Shown: positions 52,230 through 61,375, counted from the first letter of the stretch. The stretch is 64,000 nucleotides of DNA from Saprospirales bacterium (GCA_002698985.1 PAAY01000035.1:94222-158221); one strand, 5' to 3'. Numbers and translations: made by a program. Notes: generated from the letters alone by a model not told the origin.

Positions 52230-52781
52230 TCAAATCCTGATCGTCTTCCTTTTCTTTTTGGGTTTGGCAGGGATGCTGTCCCGGCCGGGAGGGGTCATGC
52301 GTCGGGGGATGTCGAAAAAGGGGTCGTCGAAGAAGGGGCTTCCGAATTCGAAACGCAGGGGCGGGTTTTCCATTTCCGGAGATTGCTTGATGCCATCTGG
52401 GTTGGGCACCACCAGGACTTCCACGGGTTCGGTTTCCCGCACCTGATCTCCGACCCGGATGCTGGCGGGGCCGATGTAGTAGAGGCCTTCCTGTTTGGGC
52501 TCCAGGTAAAAGGAGATGGTCATTCGCTGGCTCATTTCACCGTTGACGATGGTGGTGAACATGGACTGGCTGGGACCGCTTACGATATTGAAATCCTCTG
52601 TGAAGTCGGGTTCCTGGAAATCGGTGCCGTTGCCGTTTTCGAGGACGAACTGCACCTGGAAGAAGTTGCCCATCAGCACGGAGTCGGTGCTGAGTTTAAC
52701 GGTGAAGCTGGGTTCTTTGCTTTGGGCTGAAAGTACCGTTGCGGCAGCGAGAAAAAGCAAAACAGACAAGGTTCCTTTCAT
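52230..52781 (-). CDS. BatD-like N-terminal domain protein, short
   Basis: 183 residues from the ATG at 52781 (a GTG precedes). Signal peptide ends 'VLSAQ'. The mature part starts 'PSFTVKLSTDSVLMGNFFQVQFVLEN', as BatD proteins do, with 'FNIVSGPSQSMFTTIVNGEMSQRM' and 'GLYYIGPASIRVGDQVRETEPVEV'. BatD is usually 500-600 residues with a membrane helix; here only one domain is present. It ends in a basic tail ('PKKKRKTIRI'). No other bat gene is close. Function is uncertain, possibly envelope stress. Confidence 0.68.
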   Translation of the reverse strand: MKGTLSVLLFLAAATVLSAQSKEPSFTVKLSTDSVLMGNFFQVQFVLENGNGTDFQEPDFTEDFNIVSGPSQSMFTTIVNGEMSQRMTISFYLEPKQEGLYYIGPASIRVGDQVRETEPVEVLVVPNPDGIKQSPEMENPPLRFEFGSPFFDDPFFDIPRRMTPPGRDSIPAKPKKKRKTIRI

Positions 52782-52819
52782 CACATTCCGGATTTTTGGT
52801 TTGGGTTGCGAAGCGAAGG

Positions 52820-52851
52820 CAAAATTACAGATCCAGCACTTTTCGTTTCAA
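52820..52851 (-). promoter_or_regulatory. Promoter of the BatD-like gene (TTG-N21-TAATTTTG)
   Basis: On the minus strand TAATTTTG (52820-52827) matches TAnnTTTG, with TTG at 52849-52851, 21 bases upstream. The -7 box overlaps the lptB stop TAA. It would give a 5' leader of about 30 bases for the BatD-like gene. Confidence 0.55.
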
Positions 52852-53568
52852 CTCGAAGTTTTTACCGAGGTAGAGGCGGCGCACCTGCTCGTCGGCGGCC
52901 AGTTCTTCTGCCGTGCCGGCCATGAGGATGGCCCCGTCGTACATGAGGTAAGCACGGTCGGTGATGCTGAGGGTTTCCTGCACGTTGTGGTCGGTGATGA
53001 GGATGCCGATGTTTTTGGTGCGCAGGCGGGCCACGATGGTCTGGATGTCCTCCACGGCAATGGGGTCAATGCCGGCAAAGGGCTCATCCAGCAGGATAAA
53101 ATTGGGGTTGGTGGCCAGGGCACGGGCAATTTCCGTGCGGCGGCGCTCACCACCCGAGAGGGTATCGCCGGGATTGTTTCGCACCCGATCCAACCCAAAC
53201 TCATCGATGAGCCTTTCGAGGCGTTCCTTTTGTTCGGCTTTGCTGAGGCCGGGGATCATCTCCAGCACGCCGGCAATGTTTTGCTCAACGGTGAGCTTGC
53301 GGAAAACAGACGGCTCCTGCGGCAGGTAGCCGATGCCCCGGCGGGCACGCCGGTACATGGGCAGGCTGGTGATGTCCTCATCTTCGAGGAAAACCTTGCC
53401 CTCGTTGGGTTGGATGAAACCCACCACCATGTAAAAAGTGGTGGTTTTGCCGGCACCGTTGGGGCCCAAAAGCCCCACAATCTCCCCCCGTTCCACCTGT
53501 ATGGAAACGTCTTTCACCACGGTGCGCTTGCCGTATCGCTTGACCAGATTTTCGGTTCGTAAAATCAT
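52825..53568 (-). CDS. lptB: LPS export ABC transporter ATPase LptB
   Basis: 247 residues with Walker A '[16 protein letters not shown]', Q-loop '[20 protein letters not shown]', signature '[16 protein letters not shown]', Walker B '[13 protein letters not shown]', and switch His '[10 protein letters not shown]'. All match LptB, the ATPase of the Lpt complex that moves LPS to the outer membrane. The C-terminus '[16 protein letters not shown]' is typical. No lptFG genes adjacent. Confidence 0.92.
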   Translation of the reverse strand: MILRTENLVKRYGKRTVVKDVSIQVERGEIVGLLGPNGAGKTTTFYMVVGFIQPNEGKVFLEDEDITSLPMYRRARRGIGYLPQEPSVFRKLTVEQNIAGVLEMIPGLSKAEQKERLERLIDEFGLDRVRNNPGDTLSGGERRRTEIARALATNPNFILLDEPFAGIDPIAVEDIQTIVARLRTKNIGILITDHNVQETLSITDRAYLMYDGAILMAGTAEELAADEQVRRLYLGKNFELKRKVLDL

Positions 53569-53644
53569 GCTTGCTTGCTTTTATGCAGCGTCGATTTCCA
53601 GATCGCTGATAAGGGAACGACCAGTCCCCAATTCCGCCGCCTCT

Positions 53645-54028
53645 TTACCCGGTGGTAACATTTTCTTCGCCGTGCAATTTTCGCTCCTGCAAAGTGTGCC
53701 ACACCAGCACCAGCCAGCAAATAAACAATCCCAGAAACTCCCGTGTGTTTTCGATGTACGGGGTGGCAGCTTTCATCTCACTGGCAATGTCCGGGCTGCC
53801 CATTTTGATCCATTCCATAAAATCGGGCAGGCAAAGCAGCATCCAGACGGTGGTGACCCCAGCTATGCCCCACAACACATAGCGGTGGTATTTTCCGAAG
53901 GCCGCAAAAATACAGACGTAGGCCACCAGCAGGTAAATGGCCATCCAGGCCCAGGGATCAGGATCGTTGTACTGCACCGCTGCAAAAATGATGAATAACA
54001 GTCCGAGGAGGAGGTTGAGGGATTTCAT
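53645..54028 (-). CDS. Transmembrane 220 (TMEM220) family protein
   Basis: 127 residues with four helices. 'NLLLGLLFIIFAAVQYNDPDPWAWMAIYL' and 'VTTVWMLLCLPDFMEWIKMG' are the signature segments of the TMEM220-like family, widespread in Bacteroidota and of unknown function. The start codon is followed directly upstream by repeat copy R4. Confidence 0.8.
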   Translation of the reverse strand: MKSLNLLLGLLFIIFAAVQYNDPDPWAWMAIYLLVAYVCIFAAFGKYHRYVLWGIAGVTTVWMLLCLPDFMEWIKMGSPDIASEMKAATPYIENTREFLGLFICWLVLVWHTLQERKLHGEENVTTG

Positions 54029-54029
54029 G

Positions 54030-54215
54030 GTGGAGGATTATGAGGGTTATGAGGATTATGGAGGATTATGGAGGTTGTAAGTTGTAGGTTGTAAGTTGGG
54101 CGCTAGCTCCGTGAAACTCCGTGCTAAAACTCCGTGGAACTCCGTGTAATAATTCTTTTCAACTCTGTTTCAGGCCAACTCAAGCCGTTACGTGTCACGC
54201 GTCACGTGTTACGTG
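54030..54215 (-). repeat. Compound intergenic repeat, copy R4
   Basis: On minus from the recG stop: GTAACACGTAACACGTGACG, CAGAGTTGAAAAG, CACGGAGTTCCACGGAG, GAGCTAGCGCCC, ACTTACAACCTACAAC units, then CCATAATCCTCCATAATCC units. It lacks the TCGTAGC and AAACCCTAAAC modules but has a new GTAACAC module at the stop codon. Confidence 0.75.
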
Positions 54216-56363
54216 TTACGAAATCAACCCCCAATGCCGGGTGCCTTTGCCGACCACTTCCAGCCAGTATTTTAGGGGGGCATTCAGGGGGTGGTTCAGT
54301 TCCGGGTCTTTTTCCAGAATGCGGATGGCCAGGTCACGGGCCGTTTTCAGGATTTTTTCATCCTGTGTGAGGTCCGCCAGGCGGAGGTTGAGCAGGCCGC
54401 TTTGGCGGGTGCCTTCGATGTTTCCGGGGCCACGCAGTTTCAGGTCAGCTTCGGCAATTTCGAAGCCGTTGTTGGTGCGCACCATGGTGCTGATGCGCTC
54501 CCGGGCTTCGTTGCTGATCTTGAACTCCGTCATCAGGATGCAGTAGCTCTTGTCGGCGCCGCGCCCCACCCTGCCGCGCAGTTGGTGGAGTTGCGACAGG
54601 CCGAAGCGCTCCGTATTCTCGATGACCATGACCGAGGCGTTCGGCACGTTCACCCCCACCTCTATCACCGTGGTGGCAATCATGATCTGGGTCTTTCCTT
54701 GTACGAAGCGCTGCATCTCAAAATCCTTGTCGGCAGGTTTCATGCGGCCGTGCACGATGCTGATCTGGTACTGCGGTTTCGGAAAGGCCCGGCTGATGGC
54801 CTCGTAGCCTTCCATGAGGTTTTTGAGGTCCAGTTTTTCGCTTTCCTCGATGAGGGGATAGACCACATAGACCTGCCGTCCTTCGGCAATTTGCTTCTTC
54901 ATGAATTCGAAAACCTGAATGCGGTGGTTTTCGGTTTTATGCACGGTGGTCACGGGCTTGCGGCCCGGTGGCAGCTCGTCGATGACCGATACGTCCAGGT
55001 CGCCGTAGAGGGTCATGGCCAGAGTCCGGGGGATGGGGGTGGCGGTCATCACCAGCACATGGGGTGGCAGGGGTTTATTTTTCTTCCACAAGGCTGCCCG
55101 CTGTGCCACCCCGAAGCGGTGCTGCTCGTCGGTAATGGCCAGGCCCAGGTTTTTGAACTGCACCCAGTCCTCGATCAGGGCATGGGTGCCGATGAGGATG
55201 TCAATTTCGCCGGCGGCCAGCCGTTCCAGAATGGCTTTGCGTTTTTTGCCTTTTACGGAACCAGAGAGGTATTCCACCCCCACGGGCAAGCCCTCCAACT
55301 GCTCTTTGATGCCGCTAAAATGCTGCTGCGCCAGAATTTCCGTCGGAGCCATGAGGCAGGCCTGGTAGCCGTTGTCTATGGCCAGCAGCATGCACAGCAG
55401 GGCCACGATGGTTTTGCCGCTGCCCACATCGCCCTGCAACAGCCGGTTCATCTGTGAGCCGCTGCCCAGGTCTTTGCGGATTTCCTTGATGACCCTTTTC
55501 TGGGCATTGGTGAGTTCAAAGGGCAGTTTTTCTTCGTAAAAGCGCATGAACAGCTCGCCCACCTTTTCGAACACATGGCCTTTGATGCCTTTTTTTCGTC
55601 GCAATTTGGTGTGGAGCAGGCGCAGCTGCAGGAAGAACAACTCCTCGAACTTCAGCCGGCGGCGGGCATCGTTGAGTTGCTGCTCGTTTTCCGGGAAGTG
55701 GATCCAGCGGAGCGCTTCGTAGCGGTTGGGCAGGCGCAGTTTTTTCCGAAGGTACTCCGGCAGGTTTTCCGGCAGCACCGCATCCACCCCTTCGGCGAGG
55801 ATGGCAGCATCGAGTTTTTCAAAGAGCGCCTCCATGATGCGCCGGCGGCCGCGGGCATCCAGGCCTTTTGCATTCAGTTTTTCGGTGCTGGAATAAACGG
55901 GGGCAAAGGTGAGCGCCGGCCGCTTGTTCACTTCCGACAGCTCCTCCATTTCGGGGTGTGGCAGGTTGATGCTGTTGTTGAAGACACTGGTTTTACCGAA
56001 GGCGACATAAGCCTTTCCGGGCGTGAGCATTTTCTCCACCCAATAGATGCCCTGAAACCACACCAGGTCCACGACGCCCGTTTCGTCCCTGAACTTGCCG
56101 ACGAGCCGCTTTCTGCGCCCTTCGCCGAATTTCTCCAGCCTTCGCAAAACGCCCTTTAGTTGCACCTCTCGCCCTTCGGGCAATGGTGTTTCACGGTATA
56201 GCTCGCCAATGGTGTGAAAGCGGGTTTTGTCCACATAACGGAAAGGATAAGCCAGCAGCAGGTCGCCAAAGGTGTGGATGCCCAACTCCTTTTGCAGCAT
56301 GCCGGCCTTCACAGGCCCCACGCCTTTGAGGTATTCAACCGGAGTGTTCAGCAGCTTGCTCAT
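54216..56363 (-). CDS. recG: ATP-dependent DNA helicase RecG
   Basis: 715 residues from the ATG at 56363; an upstream extension of 23 codons overlaps repeat R5 and is unlikely. The wedge OB domain at the N-terminus is followed by the helicase core: 'LLQGDVGSGKTIVALLCMLLA' (motif I), 'ITDEQHRFG' (DEQH), 'VMTATPIPRTLAMT', 'VGVNVPNASVMVIENTERFGLSQLHQLRGRVGRG', and the C-terminal 'RGPGNIEGTRQSG'. RecG regresses replication forks and branch-migrates Holliday junctions. Confidence 0.93.
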   Translation of the reverse strand: MSKLLNTPVEYLKGVGPVKAGMLQKELGIHTFGDLLLAYPFRYVDKTRFHTIGELYRETPLPEGREVQLKGVLRRLEKFGEGRRKRLVGKFRDETGVVDLVWFQGIYWVEKMLTPGKAYVAFGKTSVFNNSINLPHPEMEELSEVNKRPALTFAPVYSSTEKLNAKGLDARGRRRIMEALFEKLDAAILAEGVDAVLPENLPEYLRKKLRLPNRYEALRWIHFPENEQQLNDARRRLKFEELFFLQLRLLHTKLRRKKGIKGHVFEKVGELFMRFYEEKLPFELTNAQKRVIKEIRKDLGSGSQMNRLLQGDVGSGKTIVALLCMLLAIDNGYQACLMAPTEILAQQHFSGIKEQLEGLPVGVEYLSGSVKGKKRKAILERLAAGEIDILIGTHALIEDWVQFKNLGLAITDEQHRFGVAQRAALWKKNKPLPPHVLVMTATPIPRTLAMTLYGDLDVSVIDELPPGRKPVTTVHKTENHRIQVFEFMKKQIAEGRQVYVVYPLIEESEKLDLKNLMEGYEAISRAFPKPQYQISIVHGRMKPADKDFEMQRFVQGKTQIMIATTVIEVGVNVPNASVMVIENTERFGLSQLHQLRGRVGRGADKSYCILMTEFKISNEARERISTMVRTNNGFEIAEADLKLRGPGNIEGTRQSGLLNLRLADLTQDEKILKTARDLAIRILEKDPELNHPLNAPLKYWLEVVGKGTRHWGLIS

Positions 56364-56404
56364 GGGGCTAAGTTCGGAAAAAGCGGGAAGGAGGAAGTAG
56401 GGAT

Positions 56405-56845
56405 GAGGGATGAGAAGAGCTAGCGCCCCCAAACCCTAAACTCTACACCCTAAACCCTAAACTCTTTCAACCACACAGTTGAACAGAGTTGTTACACGGA
56501 GTTCCACAGAGTTTAAGCACGGAGACCCTCGGAGACGAGAGAGCTAGCGCCCCCAAACCCTAAACTCTACACTCTAAACCCTAAACTCTTTCAACCGCAC
56601 AGTTGAACAGAGTTGTTACACGGAGTTCCACAGAGGATGGCGTGTGGCTCCCCGAGTTCTCGGGGCAGGCTGTGGCTCGTAGCTCGTAGTAAGTGCTAGC
56701 GCCTCCAAAACCCTACACCCTACACCCTAAACTCTAAACTATTTCAACCGCACAGTTGAACAGAGTTGTTACACGGAGTTCCACGGAGCCGAAAGGAGCT
56801 AGCGCCCCCAAACCCTAAACTCTACACTCTAAACCCTAAACAAAT
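56405..56845 (+). repeat. Compound intergenic repeat, copy R5 (three to four tandem units)
   Basis: On the plus strand the cassette GAGCTAGCGCCCCCAAACCC, TAAACTCTACAC, AACCGCACAGTTGAACAGAG, CACGGAGTTCCACAGAG is repeated about three times, with TCGTAGCTCGTAGTAAGTGC near 56685. A perfect hairpin CCCCGAG-TT-CTCGGGG lies at 56650-56665. The last unit runs into the 3' end of glyS, whose stop codon lies inside it. It fills 465 bases between recG and glyS and contains no gene. Confidence 0.82.
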
Positions 56846-58358
56846 TCTTCATTTCCACCCGGTCGCCGATGATTTGCTCGAGGCGATCGATGGGTACGCG
56901 TTCCTGCTGCATGGAGTCGCGTTCGCGCAGGGTTACGGTGTTGTCCTCCAGTGTCTGGAAATCAACGGTGACGCAATAGGGTGTGCCGATGGCGTCCTGG
57001 CGGCGGTAGAGTTTGCCGATGGAGCCGGTGTCGTCGTATTGGGTGTTGAAAGAGAACTTGAGCTGATTGAAGATGCCACGAGCTTTTTCGACGATGGAAT
57101 CTTCGTTGCGCTTCAGGGGCAACACGGCGCATTTCACCGGGGCCAGGGCCGGGTGCAGGCGCAGCACATCACGGCTGTTGCCTTCGCCGAGGTCCTCTTC
57201 GATGAGGGCATTGCTCAGCGTGGCCAGGAACATCCTGTCAAGTCCGATGGAGGTTTCGATGACGTAGGGGATGTAGCTCTCGTTGGTTTCCGGATCGAAG
57301 TATTGGAGTTTTTTGCCCGAGAGCTCCTGGTGGCTGCGCAGGTCGAAATCGGTGCGGGAATGGATGCCCTCCAGCTCTTTGAATCCAAACGGAAATTCAA
57401 ACTGGATGTCCACGGCAGCATCGGCGTAGTGGGCCAGGTTTTCGTGGTCGTGGAAGCGGAGTTTGGCGGGGTCGGTGCCCAGGGCCAGGTGCCATTTGAG
57501 GCGCACATCCTTCCAGTACTCGTACCATTCCTGCTGGGTGCCGGGTTTGATGAAGAACTGCATCTCCATCTGCTCAAACTCCCGCATGCGGAAGATGAAC
57601 TGCCGGGCTACGATCTCGTTGCGGAAGGCCTTGCCCACCTGGGCGATGCCGAAAGGCAGTTTTTGGCGGGTGGTATTTTTGACGTTGAGGAAATTGACGA
57701 AAATGCCCTGTGCCGTTTCCGGGCGCAGGTAAAGCTTGCCCTCCTCCCCGGCGATGTTGCTGAGCTGGGTAGAGAACATGAGGTTGAACTGCCGCACATC
57801 CGTCCAGTTTTTCGATCCCGTTTCGGGGTCGGCAATGCCCAGCTCTTCGATGAGGGCCTTGAGCGCTGCCATGTCACCGGCGTTGAGGGCCTCGTTCATG
57901 CGGCGGTTGATGTCGTTGGCTTTCTGCAGGTAGCCGCTGACCCGGGGATTGGTTTCCCGGTAGAGTTTTTCATCGAAGCTGTCGCCAAAGCGCTTTTTGG
58001 CCTTTTCGACTTCTTTGTCGGCTTTCGCCAACAGCTTGTCAATGGCGTCCTCGATGAGTTGATCGGCACGGTAGCGCCTTTTGCTGTCTTTGTTGTCGAT
58101 CAGCGGATCGTTGAAAGCGTCCACGTGACCGGAGGCCTTCCACACCTTTGGATGCATGAAGATGGCCGCATCGATGCCGACGATGTTTTCATGCATCTGC
58201 ACCATGGACTTCCACCAATACTCCCGGATGCTGTTTTTCAAAAGGGTGCCGTAGGGGCCGTAATCATACACGGCTGCCAGGCCGTCGTATATCTCGGATG
58301 ACTGGTAAATGAATCCGTATTCCTTGCAATGTGCAGTCAGTTTTTTGAAATCAATCAT
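56829..58358 (-). CDS. glyS: Glycine--tRNA ligase (single-chain type)
   Basis: 509 residues, homodimeric GlyRS (eukaryotic/archaeal-type found in Bacteroidota). 'GFIYQSSEIYDGLAAVYDYGP' (motif start), 'FRNEIVARQFIFRMREFEQMEMQFF' (motif 2) and 'PYVIETSIGLDRMFLATL' (motif 3) are visible. It charges tRNA-Gly. Its final codons, Phe-Arg-Val-stop, are encoded by the TTTAGGGTTTAG unit of repeat R5. Confidence 0.94.
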   Translation of the reverse strand: MIDFKKLTAHCKEYGFIYQSSEIYDGLAAVYDYGPYGTLLKNSIREYWWKSMVQMHENIVGIDAAIFMHPKVWKASGHVDAFNDPLIDNKDSKRRYRADQLIEDAIDKLLAKADKEVEKAKKRFGDSFDEKLYRETNPRVSGYLQKANDINRRMNEALNAGDMAALKALIEELGIADPETGSKNWTDVRQFNLMFSTQLSNIAGEEGKLYLRPETAQGIFVNFLNVKNTTRQKLPFGIAQVGKAFRNEIVARQFIFRMREFEQMEMQFFIKPGTQQEWYEYWKDVRLKWHLALGTDPAKLRFHDHENLAHYADAAVDIQFEFPFGFKELEGIHSRTDFDLRSHQELSGKKLQYFDPETNESYIPYVIETSIGLDRMFLATLSNALIEEDLGEGNSRDVLRLHPALAPVKCAVLPLKRNEDSIVEKARGIFNQLKFSFNTQYDDTGSIGKLYRRQDAIGTPYCVTVDFQTLEDNTVTLRERDSMQQERVPIDRLEQIIGDRVEMKNLFRV

Positions 58359-58415
58359 GCTGTTGGATTTTGAAGGCTATGCCGGCACCTGAACGCCGGA
58401 TTTTTTCCGAAGGCG

Positions 58416-58423
58416 CAAAAGTA
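58416..58423 (-). promoter_or_regulatory. Candidate -7 box of glyS (TACTTTTG)
   Basis: TACTTTTG matches TAnnTTTG on the minus strand, 58 bases before the glyS start at 58358. No clear -33 element. Confidence 0.4.
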
Positions 58424-58537
58424 GGGAGTGTTGGGGATTCAGGAGGAGATTATTCTTTTGGAGGGATTCGGGATCGGGAGGATGAGAGGGGTTTAGAGGG
58501 GTTAGAACAGCCCTGGTTGGTATGCGCTCGGTTCCTC

Positions 58538-58555
58538 TCCCGACGGATGTCGGGA
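58538..58555. terminator. Short perfect hairpin after the endonuclease-family gene
   Basis: TCCCGAC and GTCGGGA pair around GGAT, abutting the stop of the gene at 58556. No T run follows on the minus strand. It may mark the end of the transcript. Confidence 0.4.
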
Positions 58556-59614
58556 TCAGATCCTCAACTCCACCACCACGGGTTTGTGGTCAGAAAGGCT
58601 GTTGCGCAGCACCCGGTGATCGAGGATCCGGATGGAGGGATCGGCAAATACGTAGTCGATTCTGAGGAAAGGAAAAAAGGAAGCAAAGGTGAACCCGAAT
58701 CCGTTACCGCCAGCTTTGAAGCTGTCCTGCAGGTCTTCAGAAATGCAGTGGTAGATGTAGGAAATGGGCGTGTCGTTGAAATCACCGCAGACCAGCACGG
58801 GGTGTGGGCTCTGTCGGATGTGTTCGGCCAATTGTTTCACCTGGCGGGCCCTCACCTGCACGAAGGTGGAATACCTCGAAAAGATGAATTTGACCTGGCT
58901 CCAGGTGCGTTTTTCCCTTATGTCACCGTGGCGGGCCACCTCCAGGGCTGTGCTGCTAAACTGGTTGCTCTTCAGGTGCACGCTGTACACCCGCAGCGGC
59001 TTACCGTTCACCTCAACATCCAGCCAGGCGGCAAAGCTGCCGAAGGTATCCAGTTGCACATTGCCGCTTTCCAGAATGGGATAGCTGGTGAACACGGCCG
59101 TGCCGAAGGACTTGAAATAACCTTCATAATCCGTGCTGGCCAGCACCCCTTCGAGGGCACCGTCGGTATATACTTCCTGCACGCACAGGATGTCAGGGCT
59201 GGCGGAGCGGAAGAGTTGCCGGTAAGCCTGTGCCGTTTCCGGTTTATCGCTTTTGAAATGGTGCATGCCGGCCGTGTTGAAGGTCATCACGGTAATGGTG
59301 TCCTCGCCGGAGCCGTCGCCCAGACTAAGGTTGAACCAGGCGCCGTAATGGGGCAAGCCGGCCAGCAGGCAGAGCAAGGAAAACCAGAAATAGGTGCGCC
59401 GCCGAAACAGCCAGTAAATTGCAAAGAGGAAATTTCCAACGATGTAGGCCGGAAAACCGAGTCCCACCACGGCTGGCAGCCAGAATTTGTCAGGGTTGAT
59501 GAGGGCCGAGAGGTAGCTGACCAAAGCCAGGAAGATCACAAACAGGTTGACCCATTTGAGGAGGTTCTCAAACAAAGAGCCGCGTGTTTTGCTGTTTGGC
59601 TTTTTCGAGCGCAT
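58556..59614 (-). CDS. Endonuclease/exonuclease/phosphatase family protein, membrane-anchored
   Basis: 352 residues. Three N-terminal helices (about 20-105) precede the EEP domain: 'ITVMTFNTAG', 'PDILCVQEVYTDG', 'VYSVHLKSNQFS', 'LVCGDFNDTP', and 'IDYVFADP' with 'LSDHKPVVVEL'. Catalytic Asn, Glu, Asp and His of the family are present. Bacteroidota membrane-linked EEP proteins are common; the substrate is unknown. Confidence 0.85.
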   Translation of the reverse strand: MRSKKPNSKTRGSLFENLLKWVNLFVIFLALVSYLSALINPDKFWLPAVVGLGFPAYIVGNFLFAIYWLFRRRTYFWFSLLCLLAGLPHYGAWFNLSLGDGSGEDTITVMTFNTAGMHHFKSDKPETAQAYRQLFRSASPDILCVQEVYTDGALEGVLASTDYEGYFKSFGTAVFTSYPILESGNVQLDTFGSFAAWLDVEVNGKPLRVYSVHLKSNQFSSTALEVARHGDIREKRTWSQVKFIFSRYSTFVQVRARQVKQLAEHIRQSPHPVLVCGDFNDTPISYIYHCISEDLQDSFKAGGNGFGFTFASFFPFLRIDYVFADPSIRILDHRVLRNSLSDHKPVVVELRI

Positions 59615-59668
59615 AAATGACCACCTTTGGTGGAGGGTGTGATGTCTGACAGTGGTTTTAGGGCCGGG

Positions 59669-60589
59669 CTATTTCTTGCTGGCGTTGAACAGAAACTCTT
59701 TTTCTTCCTTCGTCAAACTCTCGTAACCCTGTTCTTTGATCTTATCCAGAATGGCATCGAGGCGGGCCTGCTCATCCTCCGTTTTATGGCGGCGGGCCGG
59801 GCCGGGTCTTGATGCACTTGATTTTTTTTCGTTCCGGAAAACCACTTTTGGTTTGCGGCGGCCACTGCGCAGGCTTTTGAGCCAGGCATCCAGTTGGCTG
59901 AGCCAATTGGCCACAGGTCTGGTCAGGTCATTGCCTCGCTGCAGTTGCGCAGCGATGAAGAAGCCCATGGCTGCACCGCCCAGGTGGGCTATGCTGCCGC
60001 CGGAATTGCTGCCCCAGGAAAGCGCCACTACATCCAGGAAGATGAGCACCAGCACCACCCACTTGAGCCGCACCGGCCCGATGAGGATGAGGTGCAAAAT
60101 GTAATCAGGAGCCATCATGCCGGCAACGGCCAGTGTGCCCATGACAGCGGCCGAAGCCCCCAGCGCATAGCTTCCGAATACCCAGAACGTGGGAATGTTT
60201 GCGACGATAAAATAGGTCAGGCCTCCTGCCAAACCAGACAGGAGGTAAATGGGCAGCACCCGCCAGTCGCCCAACAGATCGCCGACGATGCGGCCAAACC
60301 AGTAGAGCAGAAGCATGTTCCAGAAGATGTGCCAGAAGCCCTCGTGCAAAAACATGTGGGTGATGAAAACCCAGGGGTGCGTCAGGTTGTGCCAACCGTT
60401 GCTGGAAATGGTGAAGAAATGTATGAAAGGCTCATAGCTGGGCGGCGGCGCACTTCCATCCACGATCATCAGAATGATGCGCACCAGGTTGACGAAGACA
60501 AAAACCCCGATGTTGACCAGGATGATCTTGGTCAGGGCATTGCCGTAACTGAACTGTTGCTTTATGTCGCTCCAAATGGACTCAAACAT
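59669..60589 (-). CDS. Rhomboid-family protein with DUF6576 tail
   Basis: 306 residues. A soluble N-terminal segment leads into six helices with 'WHIFWNMLLLYWFGRI', the Ser motif 'GASAAVMG' and the His motif 'GSIAHLGGAAMGF'. Here GASAA replaces the usual GASGA/GxSG, but the Ser is present. The C-terminus (about 255-306) carries a basic linker and the DUF6576 motif ('ILDKIKEQGYESLTKEEKEF'). It follows the second rhomboid gene by 22 bases. Confidence 0.85.
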   Translation of the reverse strand: MFESIWSDIKQQFSYGNALTKIILVNIGVFVFVNLVRIILMIVDGSAPPPSYEPFIHFFTISSNGWHNLTHPWVFITHMFLHEGFWHIFWNMLLLYWFGRIVGDLLGDWRVLPIYLLSGLAGGLTYFIVANIPTFWVFGSYALGASAAVMGTLAVAGMMAPDYILHLILIGPVRLKWVVLVLIFLDVVALSWGSNSGGSIAHLGGAAMGFFIAAQLQRGNDLTRPVANWLSQLDAWLKSLRSGRRKPKVVFRNEKKSSASRPGPARRHKTEDEQARLDAILDKIKEQGYESLTKEEKEFLFNASKK

Positions 60590-60611
60590 GGTTTCGGTCT
60601 GTTTGGGTTTG

Positions 60612-61283
60612 TCAGTAAATCTCTCCTTTCTTCCGCCAGTACAACACCATCAGCACCCCAAAAAGTGCCCCGCCAACGTGGGCGAAGTGGGCCACGCCGG
60701 TCTGGAAAGGACTCAATCCGAGAATGACCTCCAGCGCTGCATAAATGATGACGAAATACTTGGCTTTCATTCTGACGGGGGGAATGATCAGTTGGATGAT
60801 GCTGTTGGGGTATTGCATGCCGTAGCCGGCCAGAATGCCAAACACAGCCCCGGAAGCCCCCAGCATGGGGATGTTGGCAGACATGGGCGATTGCATGCCG
60901 TACTGAATCTCGATGTACTGAACCAGAAATTGCAGCACCAGGGCTCCAAATCCGGTTGCGAAGTAAAAGGTCAGAAAACGCTTCGGGCCCCAGGCCATCT
61001 CCACCGGTGTGCCGAACATGTACAGTGCGAACATATTGAAGAAGATGTGCGACAGATCGCCGTGCATGAACATGTAAGTGACGATCTGGTAAGGCCGGAA
61101 GTACTCCGAAGCAGGATAAAATACCGCCAGCATGTACCGCCCAAAATCGGTAAACGTACCGCCCTGCTCATTGACCAGCATCATCATGGTTTGGGGATCG
61201 GGCTCTCCCATCAGCATCTTGGTGGCAATGAAAGCCAGCACATTGATGATCAGCAGATTTTTGACGACATCAGAGATGTACAT
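60612..61283 (-). CDS. Rhomboid-family intramembrane serine protease
   Basis: 223 residues. 'SHIFFNMFALYMFGTPVE' with the HxxxN motif, catalytic 'GASGAVFG' Ser and 'AHFAHVGGALFGVLMV' His are all present. Members cleave membrane-spanning substrates. Two rhomboid genes in tandem suggest gene duplication or a divided role. A good promoter lies upstream. Confidence 0.88.
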   Translation of the reverse strand: MYISDVVKNLLIINVLAFIATKMLMGEPDPQTMMMLVNEQGGTFTDFGRYMLAVFYPASEYFRPYQIVTYMFMHGDLSHIFFNMFALYMFGTPVEMAWGPKRFLTFYFATGFGALVLQFLVQYIEIQYGMQSPMSANIPMLGASGAVFGILAGYGMQYPNSIIQLIIPPVRMKAKYFVIIYAALEVILGLSPFQTGVAHFAHVGGALFGVLMVLYWRKKGEIY

Positions 61284-61344
61284 GTTTTCGCAATGTTTGA
61301 GTTTGTCAGAGTTGCTTTCGGGTGAAGCCCGGGGGCTGAAGTGG

Positions 61345-61375
61345 CAAAGCTACCCGTCCGGCTGCACTTACCCAA
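61345..61375 (-). promoter_or_regulatory. Promoter of the rhomboid pair (TTGG-N19-TAGCTTTG)
   Basis: TAGCTTTG (61345-61352) is a full TAnnTTTG box with TTGG at 61372-61375, 19 bases upstream. It gives a leader of about 55 bases before the start at 61283. This is the best promoter match in the window. Confidence 0.6.

Noticed and set aside
54291..55457. Long plus-strand frame opposite recG
   Set aside because: Shadow of the RecG helicase core, no signature of its own.
56766..58301. 511-codon plus-strand frame opposite glyS
   Set aside because: Shadow of GlyRS; the start lies in the compound repeat and the protein lacks recognisable motifs.
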